64,000 nt of DNA from Clostridiaceae bacterium (GTDB lineage Bacteria > Bacillota > Clostridia > Lachnospirales > Lachnospiraceae): assembly GCA_902363735.1 (NCBI GenBank), contig CABJBA010000006.1, positions 186,001 through 250,000 of the forward strand, written 5' to 3'. This document shows positions 38,350 to 47,684 of the stretch, piece after piece; position 1 is the stretch's first letter, and every line of letters starts with the position of its first letter. Under the pieces are notes generated by a model. That model did no database searches. It saw nothing but the letters and a program-made list of their open reading frames with translations, and was not told the origin of the DNA. A program made the position numbers and the translations under genes.

Positions 38350-38892
38350 ATGTCACGTATAGGAAGAATGCCTATCGCGATTCCGGCAGAAGTCACTGTC
38401 ACAATCGCAGAAAATAATAAAGTGACTGTAAAAGGTCCTAAGGGTACTCTTGAAAGAGTATTACCGGTTGAAATGACAATCAAAGAAGAAGATGGTCATA
38501 TCTCCGTTACAAGACCAAACGATTTAAAGAGAATGAAATCTTTACATGGTCTTACCAGAACATTAATAAACAACATGATCGTCGGCGTAACAGCCGGTTA
38601 TGAAAAGAAGCTGGAAATCAACGGTGTTGGTTACAGAGCTCAGAAACAGGGCAAGAAGCTTGTTCTTTCCCTGGGTTACTCCCACCCGGTTGAGATGGAA
38701 GATCCAGATGGCATCGAATCCACCATGGAAGGGCAGAACATCATCTTCATTAGAGGAATTGATAAAGAAAAAGTTGGCCAGTTCGCTGCTGAAATCAGAG
38801 ACAAGAGAAGACCTGAACCATATAAGGGCAAGGGAATCAAGTATGCTGATGAAGTGATCAGACGTAAAGTTGGTAAGACTGGTAAGAAATAA
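38350..38892 (+). CDS. rplF: 50S ribosomal protein L6
   Basis: A 180-residue two-domain protein near the sarcin-ricin loop. [12 protein letters not shown] at the N-terminus and [21 protein letters not shown] at the C-terminus are diagnostic. Confidence 0.97.
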   Translation: MSRIGRMPIAIPAEVTVTIAENNKVTVKGPKGTLERVLPVEMTIKEEDGHISVTRPNDLKRMKSLHGLTRTLINNMIVGVTAGYEKKLEINGVGYRAQKQGKKLVLSLGYSHPVEMEDPDGIESTMEGQNIIFIRGIDKEKVGQFAAEIRDKRRPEPYKGKGIKYADEVIRRKVGKTGKK

Positions 38893-38909
38893 TTAAGGAG
38901 AGTGTAAAG

Positions 38910-39278
38910 ATGATTAGCAAGAAATCAAGAAGCGAAGTTCGCGTTAAAAAGCACAACAGATTACGTAACCGTTTTGCAGGCACTGCAGAAAGACCACGTT
39001 TGGCTGTGTTTAGAAGTAATAATCATATGTATGCTCAAATTATTGACGATACAGTTGGTAAGACTTTAGTCTCTGCTTCTACAGTAGAAAAAGAAGTAAA
39101 GGCAGAATTAGAGAAAACTGACGACGTCGATGCTGCAGCATATGTAGGTGCCGTAGTTGCCAAAAGAGCAATTGAAAAGGGAATTAAGGAAGTTGTTTTT
39201 GACAGAGGCGGTTTTATATATCACGGTAAGGTTCAGGCATTAGCAGACGCAGCCAGAGAAGCTGGTCTGGAATTCTAG
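38910..39278 (+). CDS. rplR: 50S ribosomal protein L18
   Basis: A 122-residue 5S rRNA-binding protein. [29 protein letters not shown] and the C-terminal [26 protein letters not shown] are typical. Confidence 0.97.
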   Translation: MISKKSRSEVRVKKHNRLRNRFAGTAERPRLAVFRSNNHMYAQIIDDTVGKTLVSASTVEKEVKAELEKTDDVDAAAYVGAVVAKRAIEKGIKEVVFDRGGFIYHGKVQALADAAREAGLEF

Positions 39279-39297
39279 TAGAGAGGAGAAGACACAG

Positions 39298-39807
39298 GTG
39301 AAACGTACAAATATTGATGCAAATCAGACAGAGTTAAACGATAGAGTAGTTGCCATCAAGCGTGTTTCCAAGACCGTTAAGGGCGGACGCACCATGAGAT
39401 TCTCTGCTTTAGTAGTCGTAGGCGACGGCAATGGCCACGTAGGTGCTGGTCTTGGCAAAGCTGGTGAAGTTCCAGAAGCAATCCGCAAAGGAAAAGAGGC
39501 TGCTGTTAAGAATATGGTTTCTATTCCGCTTGATGAGAATAACAGTATTCCTCATGACTTAATTGGTAAGTTCGGAAGCGCTTCCGTACTTCTTAAGAGA
39601 GCCAGCGAAGGTACTGGAGTTATTGCAGGAGGCCCTGCTCGTGCGGTTTTAGAGCTTGCAGGAATTAAGAATATTCATTCCAAGTCTTTAGGTTCCAATA
39701 ATAAGACTAATGTAGTTATGGCTACCATTGATGGATTGACTAAATTAAAAACTCCTGAGGAAGTTGCAAGACTTCGCGGCAAATCTGTAGAAGAGATTTT
39801 AGGCTAA
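39298..39807 (+). CDS. rpsE: 30S ribosomal protein S5
   Basis: A 169-residue fidelity protein with the double-stranded RNA-binding fold. It starts with GTG (Met-Lys-Arg-Thr-Asn-Ile) after [33 protein letters not shown] is canonical, including the loop where spectinomycin resistance arises, which looks wild type. Confidence 0.97.
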   Translation: MKRTNIDANQTELNDRVVAIKRVSKTVKGGRTMRFSALVVVGDGNGHVGAGLGKAGEVPEAIRKGKEAAVKNMVSIPLDENNSIPHDLIGKFGSASVLLKRASEGTGVIAGGPARAVLELAGIKNIHSKSLGSNNKTNVVMATIDGLTKLKTPEEVARLRGKSVEEILG

Positions 39808-39820
39808 GGAGGATAAGAAG

Positions 39821-40003
39821 ATGGCAGATAAGTTAAAAATCACATTGGTGAAATCCCCGATTGGTGCAATTCCGAAGCATAAAGCAACTGTTAAAGCATT
39901 AGGCTTGAAAAAGCTTAATAAGACAGTTGAAATGCCGGATAACGGTGCAGTCAGAGGCATGATTGCCAATGTGCGTCATTTAGTAAAAGTTGAAGAGATC
40001 TAA
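39821..40003 (+). CDS. rpmD: 50S ribosomal protein L30
   Basis: A 60-residue protein; [33 protein letters not shown] is the family core. AAGGAGG-type site upstream; 13 bases after rpsE. Confidence 0.95.
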   Translation: MADKLKITLVKSPIGAIPKHKATVKALGLKKLNKTVEMPDNGAVRGMIANVRHLVKVEEI

Positions 40004-40029
40004 AAGAAAACAGTAAGGAGGTGCAAGGG

Positions 40030-40470
40030 ATGGATTTATCAAATTTACAGCCTGCATTAGGTTCCAAACACAGCGATAACTTCAGAAAAGGACGCGGTCA
40101 CGGTTCAGGAAACGGTAAGACTGCAGGTAAAGGCCATAAAGGTCAGAAAGCCCGTTCTGGTGCTACAAGACCAGGTTTTGAAGGCGGTCAGATGCCTTTA
40201 TACAGACGTATTCCCAAGAGAGGTTTTACTAACAGAAATTCTAAGACCATCATCGGAATCAATGTAAAGGCCTTAGAAATATTTGACAACGATACAGTTG
40301 TTACGGTTGAGACTTTATTAGAGAGCGGTATTGTTAAGAATCCGCGCGACGGCGTTAAGATCCTTGGAAATGGAGAATTAACCAAAAAGCTTGTAGTAAA
40401 GGTAGATGCTTTCAGTGAAGGCGCAAAAACCAAAATTGAGGCTTTAGGTGGAACCTGCGAGGTGATCTAA
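40030..40470 (+). CDS. rplO: 50S ribosomal protein L15
   Basis: A 146-residue late-assembly protein. The ATG at 40030 gives [12 protein letters not shown]; an in-frame GTG nine bases earlier overlaps the AAGGAGG binding site and is not used. The Gly/Lys-rich [19 protein letters not shown] stretch is diagnostic. secY starts 1 base after its stop. Confidence 0.96.
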   Translation: MDLSNLQPALGSKHSDNFRKGRGHGSGNGKTAGKGHKGQKARSGATRPGFEGGQMPLYRRIPKRGFTNRNSKTIIGINVKALEIFDNDTVVTVETLLESGIVKNPRDGVKILGNGELTKKLVVKVDAFSEGAKTKIEALGGTCEVI

Positions 40471-40471
40471 T

Positions 40472-41794
40472 ATGTTTAAAACACTCCGTAATGCATTCAA
40501 GGTCAAGGAAGTAAGAAAGAAACTGATCTATACTTTCATGATGCTGGTGGTTATCAGAATTGGTTCTCAATTGCCGATTCCAGGAGTTAATACAGAGTTT
40601 TTCAAAGAGTTCTTTGCTCAGCAGAATAACGATGCCATGGGATTTTTTAATGCCATGACCGGAAGTTCCTTTTCCAATATGTCGGTGTTCGCTCTGAGCA
40701 TCAGCCCTTATATCACATCTTCCATCATCATGCAGCTTTTGACCATTGCAATCCCTAAGCTGGAGGAAATGCAAAAAGATGGTGAAGACGGAAGAAAGAA
40801 GATTGCAGAATACACCCGTTATGTAACAGTAGGTCTGGCGTTAATCGAGTCCGTTGCTATGGCAATTGGATTCGGCGGCCAGGGACTGTTAAGACAGTTT
40901 AATACCTTAAGCATTCTTATTGCTGTCGTTACCATGACAGCGGGAAGTGCCCTGCTGATGTGGATTGGTGAGAGGATTACAGAAAAAGGTGTGGGAAATG
41001 GTATTTCCATTGTATTGATGGTGAATATTATATCCAGTTTTCCATCAGATGTAATGACCTTATACAATCGTTTCATGTCAGGAAAATCGGTTGCTGTAAC
41101 AGCTATAGCAGCCATTATCATCATAGCTGTTATATTAGCTATCGTTGTATTTGTCATCGTCCTTCAGGATGGTGAAAGAAGAATTCCTGTTCAGTATTCC
41201 AAAAAAATGCAGGGACGGAAGATGGTGGGCGGACAGGCCTCCAGCATTCCGTTGAAAGTGAACACAGCCGGTGTTATTCCGGTTATCTTCGCTTCCTCTC
41301 TTATGTCGTTCCCGGTCGTGATTGGCCAGTTCTTTGGTGATAAGATCGATTATAACAGCATTGGAGGCCACATTTTAACAGGACTTAATTCTTCCAGCTG
41401 GTTCAAACTGGACAGACCAGTGTATTCCATTGGACTGATCCTCTACGTGGCTCTTATTATTGTGTTCGCTTACTTTTATACTTCAATCACATTTAATCCT
41501 CTTGAGGTGGCGAACAACATGAAGAAGTCCGGCGGTTTTATTCCGGGTATCCGTCCGGGAAAACCTACCAGCGATTATCTCAATTCTATTTTGAACTATA
41601 TCGTGTTTATTGGTGCATGCAGTTTGACGATTGTCTGTGTTATTCCCATCATGGTATCAGGCCTGTTTAATGTAAGCCGTCTTTCATTCGGCGGTACATC
41701 CTTAATCATTATCGTCAGCGTTGTACTTGAGACAATTAAAGCAATTGAATCTCAAATGCTTGTGCGTTATTACAAAGGCTTTTTAAACGATTAG
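40472..41794 (+). CDS. secY: Protein translocase subunit SecY
   Basis: A 440-residue, ten-helix channel of the Sec translocon. The N-terminal KKLIYTFMMLVVIRIGSQLPIPGVN, the plug-region MTGSSFSNMSVFALSISPYITSSIIMQLL and the cytoplasmic loop GFIPGIRPGKPT are characteristic. Coupled to rplO by a one-base gap. Confidence 0.97.
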   Translation: MFKTLRNAFKVKEVRKKLIYTFMMLVVIRIGSQLPIPGVNTEFFKEFFAQQNNDAMGFFNAMTGSSFSNMSVFALSISPYITSSIIMQLLTIAIPKLEEMQKDGEDGRKKIAEYTRYVTVGLALIESVAMAIGFGGQGLLRQFNTLSILIAVVTMTAGSALLMWIGERITEKGVGNGISIVLMVNIISSFPSDVMTLYNRFMSGKSVAVTAIAAIIIIAVILAIVVFVIVLQDGERRIPVQYSKKMQGRKMVGGQASSIPLKVNTAGVIPVIFASSLMSFPVVIGQFFGDKIDYNSIGGHILTGLNSSSWFKLDRPVYSIGLILYVALIIVFAYFYTSITFNPLEVANNMKKSGGFIPGIRPGKPTSDYLNSILNYIVFIGACSLTIVCVIPIMVSGLFNVSRLSFGGTSLIIIVSVVLETIKAIESQMLVRYYKGFLND

Positions 41795-41801
41795 AGGAAA
41801 A

Positions 41802-41835
41802 ACCAAGGGAAACACGCCATGCGTGTTTTTCTTGG
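41802..41835 (+). terminator. Hairpin between secY and adk, possible attenuator
   Basis: AAACACGC pairs with GCGTGTTT and an outer CCAAG/CTTGG extends it, with TTTTT inside the descending arm. It may reduce ribosomal-operon readthrough into adk-map. Confidence 0.5.
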
Positions 41836-41875
41836 GATTTATGTTATTTAATCCAATGCAAGGGAGGGACTGCTT

Positions 41876-42520
41876 ATGAAGATTATCATGTTAGGTGCCC
41901 CAGGAGCTGGTAAAGGTACCCAGGCAAAGAAGATCGCTGAAAAATATGGAATTCCCCACGTTTCCACCGGAGATATTTTCCGTTCCAACATAAAAGAAGG
42001 AACAGACCTGGGCAGGAAGGCTAAGGAGTACATAGATCAAGGAGCTTTGGTGCCGGATGAACTGACCATCGGTATGCTGATGGACCGGATTCAGAATGAA
42101 GACTGCAAAAATGGATATGTACTGGATGGATTCCCAAGAACTATTTCCCAGGCAGAAAGCCTGAAGGAAGCTCTTTCCGAAAGAGGACAGAAAATTGATT
42201 TTGCCATTGACGTAGATGTGGCGGATGAGAACATTATAAAAAGAATGGCCGGTCGCCGTGCCTGCATTTCCTGTGGAGCTACCTATCACTTGGTATATAA
42301 TCCAACCAAGGTCCCAGGAATATGCGATGTATGCGGTGCAGAGCTGATTTTAAGAAATGATGATAAGCCGGAAACCGTTCAAAAGCGTCTGTCGGTCTAC
42401 CATGACCAGACAAAGCCTTTAATTGAGTATTACGGGAAAGCCGGTGTGTTGGTAAGTGTTGACGGAACACAGGATTTAAATAAAGTGTTCACTGATATTA
42501 CCGGCACTTTAGGAGCATAG
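41876..42520 (+). CDS. adk: Adenylate kinase
   Basis: A 214-residue enzyme converting ATP plus AMP to two ADP. The P-loop GAPGAGKGT is at residues 7-15 and DGFPRTISQAE at about 84-94. The long lid carries a structural zinc site, Cys130, Cys133, Cys150 and Cys153, common in Gram-positives. Next gene map starts 3 bases after the stop. Confidence 0.97.
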   Translation: MKIIMLGAPGAGKGTQAKKIAEKYGIPHVSTGDIFRSNIKEGTDLGRKAKEYIDQGALVPDELTIGMLMDRIQNEDCKNGYVLDGFPRTISQAESLKEALSERGQKIDFAIDVDVADENIIKRMAGRRACISCGATYHLVYNPTKVPGICDVCGAELILRNDDKPETVQKRLSVYHDQTKPLIEYYGKAGVLVSVDGTQDLNKVFTDITGTLGA

Positions 42521-42523
42521 TTT

Positions 42524-43288
42524 ATGTCAGTTACCATTAAATCTGCAAGAGAGATAGAACTTATGAGAGAGGCAGGAAGAATTCTTTGCAAGACCCATGA
42601 AGAACTTTCTAAAGCCTTAAAACCGGGTATGACGACCTGGGATATTGACCATCTGGGAGAAGAGATCATAAGGAGCTACGGATGCACGCCTTCGTTCTTA
42701 AATTATAACGGATATCCCGCTTCCATCTGCGTTTCAGTTAATGATGAGGTGGTCCATGGGATACCGGATAAGAAACGTTTTTTACAGGAAGGCGATATTG
42801 TTAGTCTGGATGCCGGTGTGATTTACAAGGGCTATCATTCCGATGCCGCAAGGACTTATGGAATCGGAGAAATCACTCCTGAAGCGGGACAGCTCATAGA
42901 AGTGACAAGACAATGTTTTTTTGAAGGGATTAAATTTGCAAAATCTGGCAATCATTTAGGTGATATATCCGCTGCAATCCAGAAGTATGCAGAAAAATTC
43001 GGCTATGGAGTGGTCCGGGACTTAGTTGGCCATGGAATCGGTTCACAGCTTCACGAGGAGCCTGAGGTGCCCAACTTTGCCAGAAAGAGAAGAGGAATCA
43101 AGCTGAGGCCGGGAATGACACTTGCCATTGAACCTATGATCAATGAGGGAAGTCTGGAGGTTGTCTGGCTTGATGATGACTGGACCGTAGTGACGGAGGA
43201 TGGAAGCCTTTCTGCCCATTATGAAAATACTGTGCTGATTACTGAAGGAGAGCCGGAGCTGCTGAGTCTGGTTTCCCATGAAAACTGA
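42524..43288 (+). CDS. map: Methionine aminopeptidase, type I
   Basis: A 254-residue enzyme removing N-terminal Met. Metal ligands are visible as Asp96, Asp107, His170, Glu203 and Glu234 (LDAGV, HSDAART, GHGIG, AIEPM, HYENT). Standard length. Its TGA overlaps the next start (TGATG), so the KOW protein is coupled to it. Confidence 0.96.
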   Translation: MSVTIKSAREIELMREAGRILCKTHEELSKALKPGMTTWDIDHLGEEIIRSYGCTPSFLNYNGYPASICVSVNDEVVHGIPDKKRFLQEGDIVSLDAGVIYKGYHSDAARTYGIGEITPEAGQLIEVTRQCFFEGIKFAKSGNHLGDISAAIQKYAEKFGYGVVRDLVGHGIGSQLHEEPEVPNFARKRRGIKLRPGMTLAIEPMINEGSLEVVWLDDDWTVVTEDGSLSAHYENTVLITEGEPELLSLVSHEN

Positions 43289-43578
43289 TGCAGCTTATGA
43301 AAGCAGAGGCAGGAACCCTGGTAAAATCAGTAGCAGGGCATGACAAAGGCAGCTATTTCTTCATATTAAAAGAAGAAGGCGAATATATATATCTGGTGGA
43401 CGGAAAATACAAACGTCTGGACTGCCCAAAAAAGAAAAAGAAAAAGCATGTAGAACCCCTTTTATGGGAGAAACATTTCCCGATTGATATGATACGGGAA
43501 AATAAAAAAGTCACCGATGAAGAGATCAAACATTTTATCAGATGTTTCAAAAGAGAAGAACAGGTTGTTAGGAGGTAA
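43288..43578 (+). CDS. KOW-domain RNA-binding protein (L14e-like)
   Basis: A 96-residue basic protein. The start [24 protein letters not shown] is a KOW motif like those of eukaryotic/archaeal L14e and L6e. A Lys-run ([13 protein letters not shown]) sits mid-protein and the C-terminus is basic. It is coupled to map by a one-base overlap and lies 5 bases before infA, a placement found in many Clostridia. The exact role is unknown: an accessory ribosome factor or rRNA-binding protein is plausible. Confidence 0.8.
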   Translation: MQLMKAEAGTLVKSVAGHDKGSYFFILKEEGEYIYLVDGKYKRLDCPKKKKKKHVEPLLWEKHFPIDMIRENKKVTDEEIKHFIRCFKREEQVVRR

Positions 43579-43583
43579 GCTGT

Positions 43584-43802
43584 ATGTCAAAAGCAGATGT
43601 TATCGAAATTGAAGGAATTGTTGTGGAAAAGCTTCCCAATGCCATGTTCCAGGTAGAACTGGAAAATGGTCATCAGGTATTGGCCCACATCAGCGGAAAA
43701 CTCCGCATGCATTACATTCGTATTTTACCGGGCGATAAAGTGACTATAGAAATGTCACCTTACGATTTAAGCAAGGGAAGAATTATCTGGAGAGATAAAT
43801 AA
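43584..43802 (+). CDS. infA: Translation initiation factor IF-1
   Basis: A 72-residue OB-fold factor that binds the ribosomal A site at initiation. [30 protein letters not shown] and [22 protein letters not shown] are canonical. GGAGG precedes the ATG. Confidence 0.97.
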   Translation: MSKADVIEIEGIVVEKLPNAMFQVELENGHQVLAHISGKLRMHYIRILPGDKVTIEMSPYDLSKGRIIWRDK

Positions 43803-43814
43803 GGAAAAAACTGC

Positions 43815-43843
43815 TTGCATTTAAATGCAATTAGTGTTATAAT
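43815..43843 (+). promoter_or_regulatory. Promoter of the rpmJ-alpha operon with embedded palindrome
   Basis: TTGCAT and TATAAT are spaced 17 bases with an extended -10 TGT. The -35 is the first half of a perfect 16-base palindrome, TTGCATTTAAATGCAA (43815-43830), which could be an operator. Confidence 0.75.
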
Positions 43844-43849
43844 GTTGTG

Positions 43850-44012
43850 GCGACTTTGTTGAAATACGCTGTGTTATGTCCACAGGGACAGCACTGGTTT
43901 TATGATAAAACACACTGCGGGTATACTCAGCAAGCTCTTTCTCATGTAAGCGTCTGGAGACAGATGCCGGGCGTTCAGATGAAAAGGGCGCATAAAGGAA
44001 AGGAGAATTGCT
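43850..44012 (+). ncRNA. Structured leader before rpmJ
   Basis: About 160 bases without a gene. A hairpin TGTCC-ACAG-GGACA (43877-43890) and complementary GTGTT/AACAC-type segments indicate folding. In E. coli, S4 controls the alpha operon through a leader structure; a similar role here is inferred only from position. Confidence 0.4.
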
Positions 44013-44126
44013 GTGAAGGTTAGATCATCAGTCAAACCGATTTGCGAAAAATGCAAAATCATCAAGAGAAAAGGCAGTATCAGAGTAATCTGTGAAAATC
44101 CTAAGCATAAGCAAAAACAAGGTTAA
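44013..44126 (+). CDS. rpmJ: 50S ribosomal protein L36
   Basis: A 37-residue zinc-binding ribosomal protein. It starts with GTG (44013) after AAAGGAG. The Cys-x2-Cys pair (ICEKCK) with a later Cys and His ([13 protein letters not shown]) makes the C+ zinc form. It lies between infA and rpsM, the standard order. Confidence 0.95.
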   Translation: MKVRSSVKPICEKCKIIKRKGSIRVICENPKHKQKQG

Positions 44127-44154
44127 AAATTATTAATGGAGGTGTACTACACAA

Positions 44155-44523
44155 ATGGCTCGTATTTCAGGTGTTGATTTACCAAGAGAAAAACGTGTTG
44201 AGATCGGTTTGACTTACATCTACGGTATTGGTAGAGTAAGCGCAAGCCGCATTCTTACAGAAGCTGGCGTTAGTCCTGACACTCGTGTTAAGGACTTAAC
44301 AGATGACGAAGTTAAGAGAATCGCAGCAGTAATTACAGAATCTCAGACTGTTGAAGGTGATTTAAGAAGAGAAATCGCTATGAACATTAAGAGACTTCAG
44401 GAAATTGGATGCTATCGCGGAATTCGTCATAGAAAGAGCCTTCCGGTTCGCGGTCAGAAGACAAAGACCAATGCAAGAACTCGTAAGGGTCCAAGAAAGA
44501 CTGTAGCAAATAAGAAGAAATAA
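44155..44523 (+). CDS. rpsM: 30S ribosomal protein S13
   Basis: A 122-residue 30S head protein contacting the P-site t[29 protein letters not shown] and the C-terminal [24 protein letters not shown] are canonical. GGAGGTG site upstream. Confidence 0.97.
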   Translation: MARISGVDLPREKRVEIGLTYIYGIGRVSASRILTEAGVSPDTRVKDLTDDEVKRIAAVITESQTVEGDLRREIAMNIKRLQEIGCYRGIRHRKSLPVRGQKTKTNARTRKGPRKTVANKKK

Positions 44524-44609
44524 CAATTAACAGCGAATCACGTTACATGTTTTAAAAACAGGAATAACAAGATTCAGATGCAAGTAAAAAGAAAGTAGGT
44601 TAGTTTAAA

Positions 44610-45011
44610 ATGGCTAAAAAAGTGTCCACTACTAAAAAAGTGACAAAAAAGCGTGTAAAGAAAAACGTTGAACGCGGACAAGCACATATCCAGTCATCTT
44701 TTAATAACACGATCGTGACATTAACAGATACGCAGGGAAATGCATTATCCTGGGCAAGCGCTGGTGGTCTTGGTTTCAGAGGTTCAAGGAAATCTACTCC
44801 ATATGCAGCTCAGATGGCGGCAGAAACTGCTACTAAGGCAGCTCTAATACATGGTTTAAAATCAGTAGACGTTATGGTAAAAGGTCCTGGTTCCGGCCGT
44901 GAAGCAGCTATTCGCGCACTTCAGGCATGCGGATTAGAGGTAACCAGCATTAAGGATGTAACCCCGGTTCCACATAACGGTTGTCGTCCACCAAAACGTA
45001 GAAGAGTTTAA
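44610..45011 (+). CDS. rpsK: 30S ribosomal protein S11
   Basis: A 133-residue platform protein. [33 protein letters not shown] and the C-terminal [16 protein letters not shown] are diagnostic. The N-terminus is Lys/Thr-rich. Its ribosome binding site (TAGG) looks weak for so abundant a protein. Confidence 0.97.
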   Translation: MAKKVSTTKKVTKKRVKKNVERGQAHIQSSFNNTIVTLTDTQGNALSWASAGGLGFRGSRKSTPYAAQMAAETATKAALIHGLKSVDVMVKGPGSGREAAIRALQACGLEVTSIKDVTPVPHNGCRPPKRRRV

Positions 45012-45028
45012 TTTAGGAGGTAATTACA

Positions 45029-45622
45029 GTGGCAGTTGATAGAGTTCCTGTTCTTAAAAGATGTAGATCCCTTGGTCTTGATCCGATCTACTTAGGAATA
45101 GATAAAAAATCCAATAGAGAATTAAAAAGAGCGAACAGAAAGATGAGTGAGTACGGCATTCAGCTTAGAGAAAAGCAGAAAGCTAAATTCATCTACGGCG
45201 TTCTTGAGAAACCTTTCCGTAACTACTATGCAAAGGCTTCCAGAATGAAGGGTACAGTAGGTGAAAACCTGATGACTCTTCTGGAGAGAAGACTTGACAA
45301 CGTAGTATTCCGTATGGGATTCGGAAGAACAAGAAGAGAGACCAGACAGATGGTTGACCATAAGAGCATCCTTGTAAATGGTAAATGCGTAAACATTCCT
45401 TCCTATTTAATTAAGGTAGGCGATGTGATCGAAGTAAAAGAGAAATGCAAAACCAATGCAAGATTCAAAGGTGTTCAGGAGACAACAGCAGGACGTATGG
45501 TTCCGGCCTGGCTTGATGTTGACCATGAGAATTTACGTGGTGCTGTAAAAGAGTTACCAACAAGAGATGAGATTGATGTTCCAGTAAATGAAATGCTTAT
45601 CGTCGAGTTGTACTCCAAATAA
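45029..45622 (+). CDS. rpsD: 30S ribosomal protein S4
   Basis: A 197-residue 16S-binding assembly protein. It starts with GTG after TTAGGAGG. It lacks the N-terminal zinc cysteines (C- form). The S4 RNA-binding domain is seen as [35 protein letters not shown]. In the alpha operon, as in E. coli, S4 could be a feedback regulator (inference). Confidence 0.96.
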   Translation: MAVDRVPVLKRCRSLGLDPIYLGIDKKSNRELKRANRKMSEYGIQLREKQKAKFIYGVLEKPFRNYYAKASRMKGTVGENLMTLLERRLDNVVFRMGFGRTRRETRQMVDHKSILVNGKCVNIPSYLIKVGDVIEVKEKCKTNARFKGVQETTAGRMVPAWLDVDHENLRGAVKELPTRDEIDVPVNEMLIVELYSK

Positions 45623-45649
45623 TTGAAGGCTGGCTGAATGGCCGCTTTC

Positions 45650-45673
45650 GCCCGGGGGTTTCGGCCTCCGGGC
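45650..45673 (+). other. GC-rich hairpin between rpsD and rpoA
   Basis: GCCCGGGGG pairs with CCTCCGGGC (9 bp, one GU) around TTTCGG, in an otherwise A/T-rich region. No T-run follows, so it may tune rpoA expression or act as a processing site. Confidence 0.5.
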
Positions 45674-45726
45674 AAGATTTGAGTATAAGACCCTCGATAC
45701 AAAATACCCAAAAGGAGGGGCTATTA

Positions 45727-46695
45727 GTGTTCGATTTTGAAAAACCAAACATTGAGATTGCTGAAATCTCAGAAGACAAAAAATATGGCAAATTTGTAGT
45801 TGAACCGCTTGAAAGAGGTTATGGCACGACTTTAGGTAATTCCTTAAGAAGGATCATGCTTTCTTCCTTACCGGGCGCTGCAGTCAGTCAGGTAAAAATC
45901 GACGGCGTTTTGCATGAATTCAGTTCCATCCCAGGCGTTAAAGAAGATGTAACTGAGATTATTATGAACATCAAGAGCTTATCTATTAAGAATAACAGTG
46001 ATACCAATGAAGCAAAGGTTGCATACATCGAGTTTGAAGGCGAAGGTGTTGTAACTGCTGCAGATATCCAGGCAGATCCCGACATTGAGATCATGAACCC
46101 GGAACAGCTTATTGCTACGCTCAGCGGAGGCACTGACAGCAAGTTCTATATGGAACTTACTATCACAAGGGGCCGCGGCTATGTAAGCGCAGATAAGAAC
46201 AAGAGTGAAGATTTACCTATTGGCGTAATTGCCGTTGACTCCATTTACACACCAGTAGAGCGGGTCAATATGATGGTAGAGAACACCCGGGTAGGTCAGG
46301 TTACTGATTACGATAAGCTGACATTAGATGTATTTACAAATGGCACACTGGCACCTGACGAGACCGTCAGTCTGGCCGCAAAGGTGTTAAGTGAGCACTT
46401 GAACTTATTTATTGATTTATCTGAAAATGCCAAGACCGCTGAGGTTATGGTAGAAAAAGAGGATAATGAGAAAGAAAAAGTTCTGGAGATGAATATTGAC
46501 GAACTGGAGCTTTCTGTCCGTTCCTATAATTGTCTTAAGAGAGCCGGTATCAACACTGTAGAAGAGTTGTGCAACCGTACTTCAGAAGATATGATGAAGG
46601 TCCGTAACTTAGGCCGCAAATCTTTGGAAGAGGTGCTGGCTAAATTAAAGGAGTTAGGCTTACAGCTTAACCCCAGCGATGATGCAAACGCATAA
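45727..46695 (+). CDS. rpoA: DNA-directed RNA polymerase alpha subunit
   Basis: A 322-residue subunit that nucleates core assembly and contacts promoter UP elements. The start is GTG at 45727 with AAAGGAGG 8 bases upstream; the frame extends further but without a binding site. The N-terminal domain has [21 protein letters not shown]. The linker is Glu/Lys-rich. The C-terminal domain [21 protein letters not shown]...[12 protein letters not shown] is complete. Confidence 0.97.
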   Translation: MFDFEKPNIEIAEISEDKKYGKFVVEPLERGYGTTLGNSLRRIMLSSLPGAAVSQVKIDGVLHEFSSIPGVKEDVTEIIMNIKSLSIKNNSDTNEAKVAYIEFEGEGVVTAADIQADPDIEIMNPEQLIATLSGGTDSKFYMELTITRGRGYVSADKNKSEDLPIGVIAVDSIYTPVERVNMMVENTRVGQVTDYDKLTLDVFTNGTLAPDETVSLAAKVLSEHLNLFIDLSENAKTAEVMVEKEDNEKEKVLEMNIDELELSVRSYNCLKRAGINTVEELCNRTSEDMMKVRNLGRKSLEEVLAKLKELGLQLNPSDDANA

Positions 46696-46781
46696 TTGCA
46701 AACGATGTATGGAGATTAAGCACTGATACAGTAAGACCGAAGAAGCATGTATCCGTGTTCCACAGATGGAGGAATATTGAA

Positions 46782-47318
46782 ATGGCAGGATATAGAAAAC
46801 TGGGAAGAACTTCCAGTCAGAGAAAAGCATTAATCAGAAGCCAGGTAACTGCATTGTTACACAATGGAAAGATCGTTACAACAGAAGCAAGGGCTAAAGA
46901 AATCCGCAAGGTAGCTGAAGGCCTGATTGCTCTGGCAGTAAAGGAAAAAGACAACTTTGAGACTGTTAAGGTAACTGCAAAGGTTGCCCGTAAGGACAAA
47001 GACGGCAAGAGAGTAAAAGAAGTTGTAAACGGCAAGAAAGTTACCGTATATGACGAAGTGGAGAAAGAGATCAAGAAAGATCTCCCTTCCAGACTTCATG
47101 CCAGAAGACAGATGTTAAAGGTTCTTTACGATGTAACTGAGGTTCCTGCAGAGGCAGCCGGAAGAAAGAAGAACACAAAATCTGTTGATATTCCAAAGAA
47201 GCTGTTCGAAGATGTTGCACCAAAATATGTATCCCGCAACGGTGGTTATACACGTATCGTAAAGATCGGCCAGCGTAAGGGTGACGGCGCAATGGCTGTT
47301 TTACTTGAATTAGTATAA
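46782..47318 (+). CDS. rplQ: 50S ribosomal protein L17, enlarged form
   Basis: A 178-residue L17; many bacterial versions are 115-130 residues. ATG at 46782 follows GGAGG. The core AGYRKLGRTSSQRKALIRSQVTALL is canonical. Extra Lys-rich sequence is present around residues 55-100 and 122-140 (including KDKDGKRVKEVVNGKKV). Enlarged L17 is known in some clostridia. A strong terminator follows, ending the alpha operon. Confidence 0.95.
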   Translation: MAGYRKLGRTSSQRKALIRSQVTALLHNGKIVTTEARAKEIRKVAEGLIALAVKEKDNFETVKVTAKVARKDKDGKRVKEVVNGKKVTVYDEVEKEIKKDLPSRLHARRQMLKVLYDVTEVPAEAAGRKKNTKSVDIPKKLFEDVAPKYVSRNGGYTRIVKIGQRKGDGAMAVLLELV

Positions 47319-47329
47319 GGTGTATTTAG

Positions 47330-47371
47330 AATTCCCGGTATGAATGCAATCTATTCATACCGGGAATTTTT
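47330..47371 (+). terminator. Terminator of the alpha operon
   Basis: AATTCCCGGTATGAAT pairs perfectly (16 bp) with ATTCATACCGGGAATT, followed by TTT. Confidence 0.92.
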
Positions 47372-47426
47372 GAATTCTGCCTTTTCCTGGGAAATAAAAG
47401 CAAGAATAAAGAAAGAATATCGTAAG

Positions 47427-47456
47427 TTGACTGATTCTTACTTTAGAGGCTATAAT
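47427..47456 (+). promoter_or_regulatory. Promoter of the structured leader and wall-binding pair
   Basis: TTGACT and TATAAT are spaced 18 bases. The predicted transcript starts near 47463 and reads about 300 bases before the first start codon. Confidence 0.72.
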
Positions 47457-47480
47457 ATCCATATAAGCAATGAGCAGTGC

Positions 47481-47595
47481 GAAACAGGCTGGTAATGGAA
47501 TTTTTCGTTGTGCTCGCACATAAGAAAAATTTTATTGCCGGTCTGTTTCATAGGGCGAAGCCCGTGAGCCTGGAAATCCAAAGGATTTCCAGGCT
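47481..47595 (+). ncRNA. Three-hairpin leader RNA or repeat element
   Basis: Three stems follow one another. (1) 47481-47549: GAAACAG/CTGTTTC, GGTAAT/ATTGCC and AATTTTTC/GAAAAATT stack into one long hairpin with apex TGTGC-TC-GCACA. (2) 47553-47563: GGGC-GAA-GCCC. (3) 47567-47595: AGCCTGGAAATCC pairs perfectly (13 bp) with GGATTTCCAGGCT around AAA. None has a clear T-run. It lies between promoter and gene, so it is either a leader RNA or an inserted REP/MITE-like element. Confidence 0.6.
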
Positions 47596-47684
47596 TGCAC
47601 AGCGGACGAAAGGTCTGCACAGCGGACGAAAGGCTTGCACAGCAGACGAAAGGTTTGCACAGCGGACGAAAGTCTTGCATCAGG
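47594..47684 (+). repeat. Four tandem copies of a 20-bp repeat
   Basis: Units at 47594-47613, 47614-47633, 47634-47653 and 47654-47673 share TGCACAGCGGACGAAAG with one to three changes each; a partial fifth copy (CTTGCATCAGG) follows. At 20 bp the unit shifts reading frame each time, so the region is unlikely to code. Between here and the gene at 47765 only a T-run and the ribosome binding site are seen. Confidence 0.9.

Noticed and set aside
47594-47684. Tandem repeats considered as a CRISPR array
   Set aside because: Repeats are directly adjacent with no spacers and there are no cas genes.
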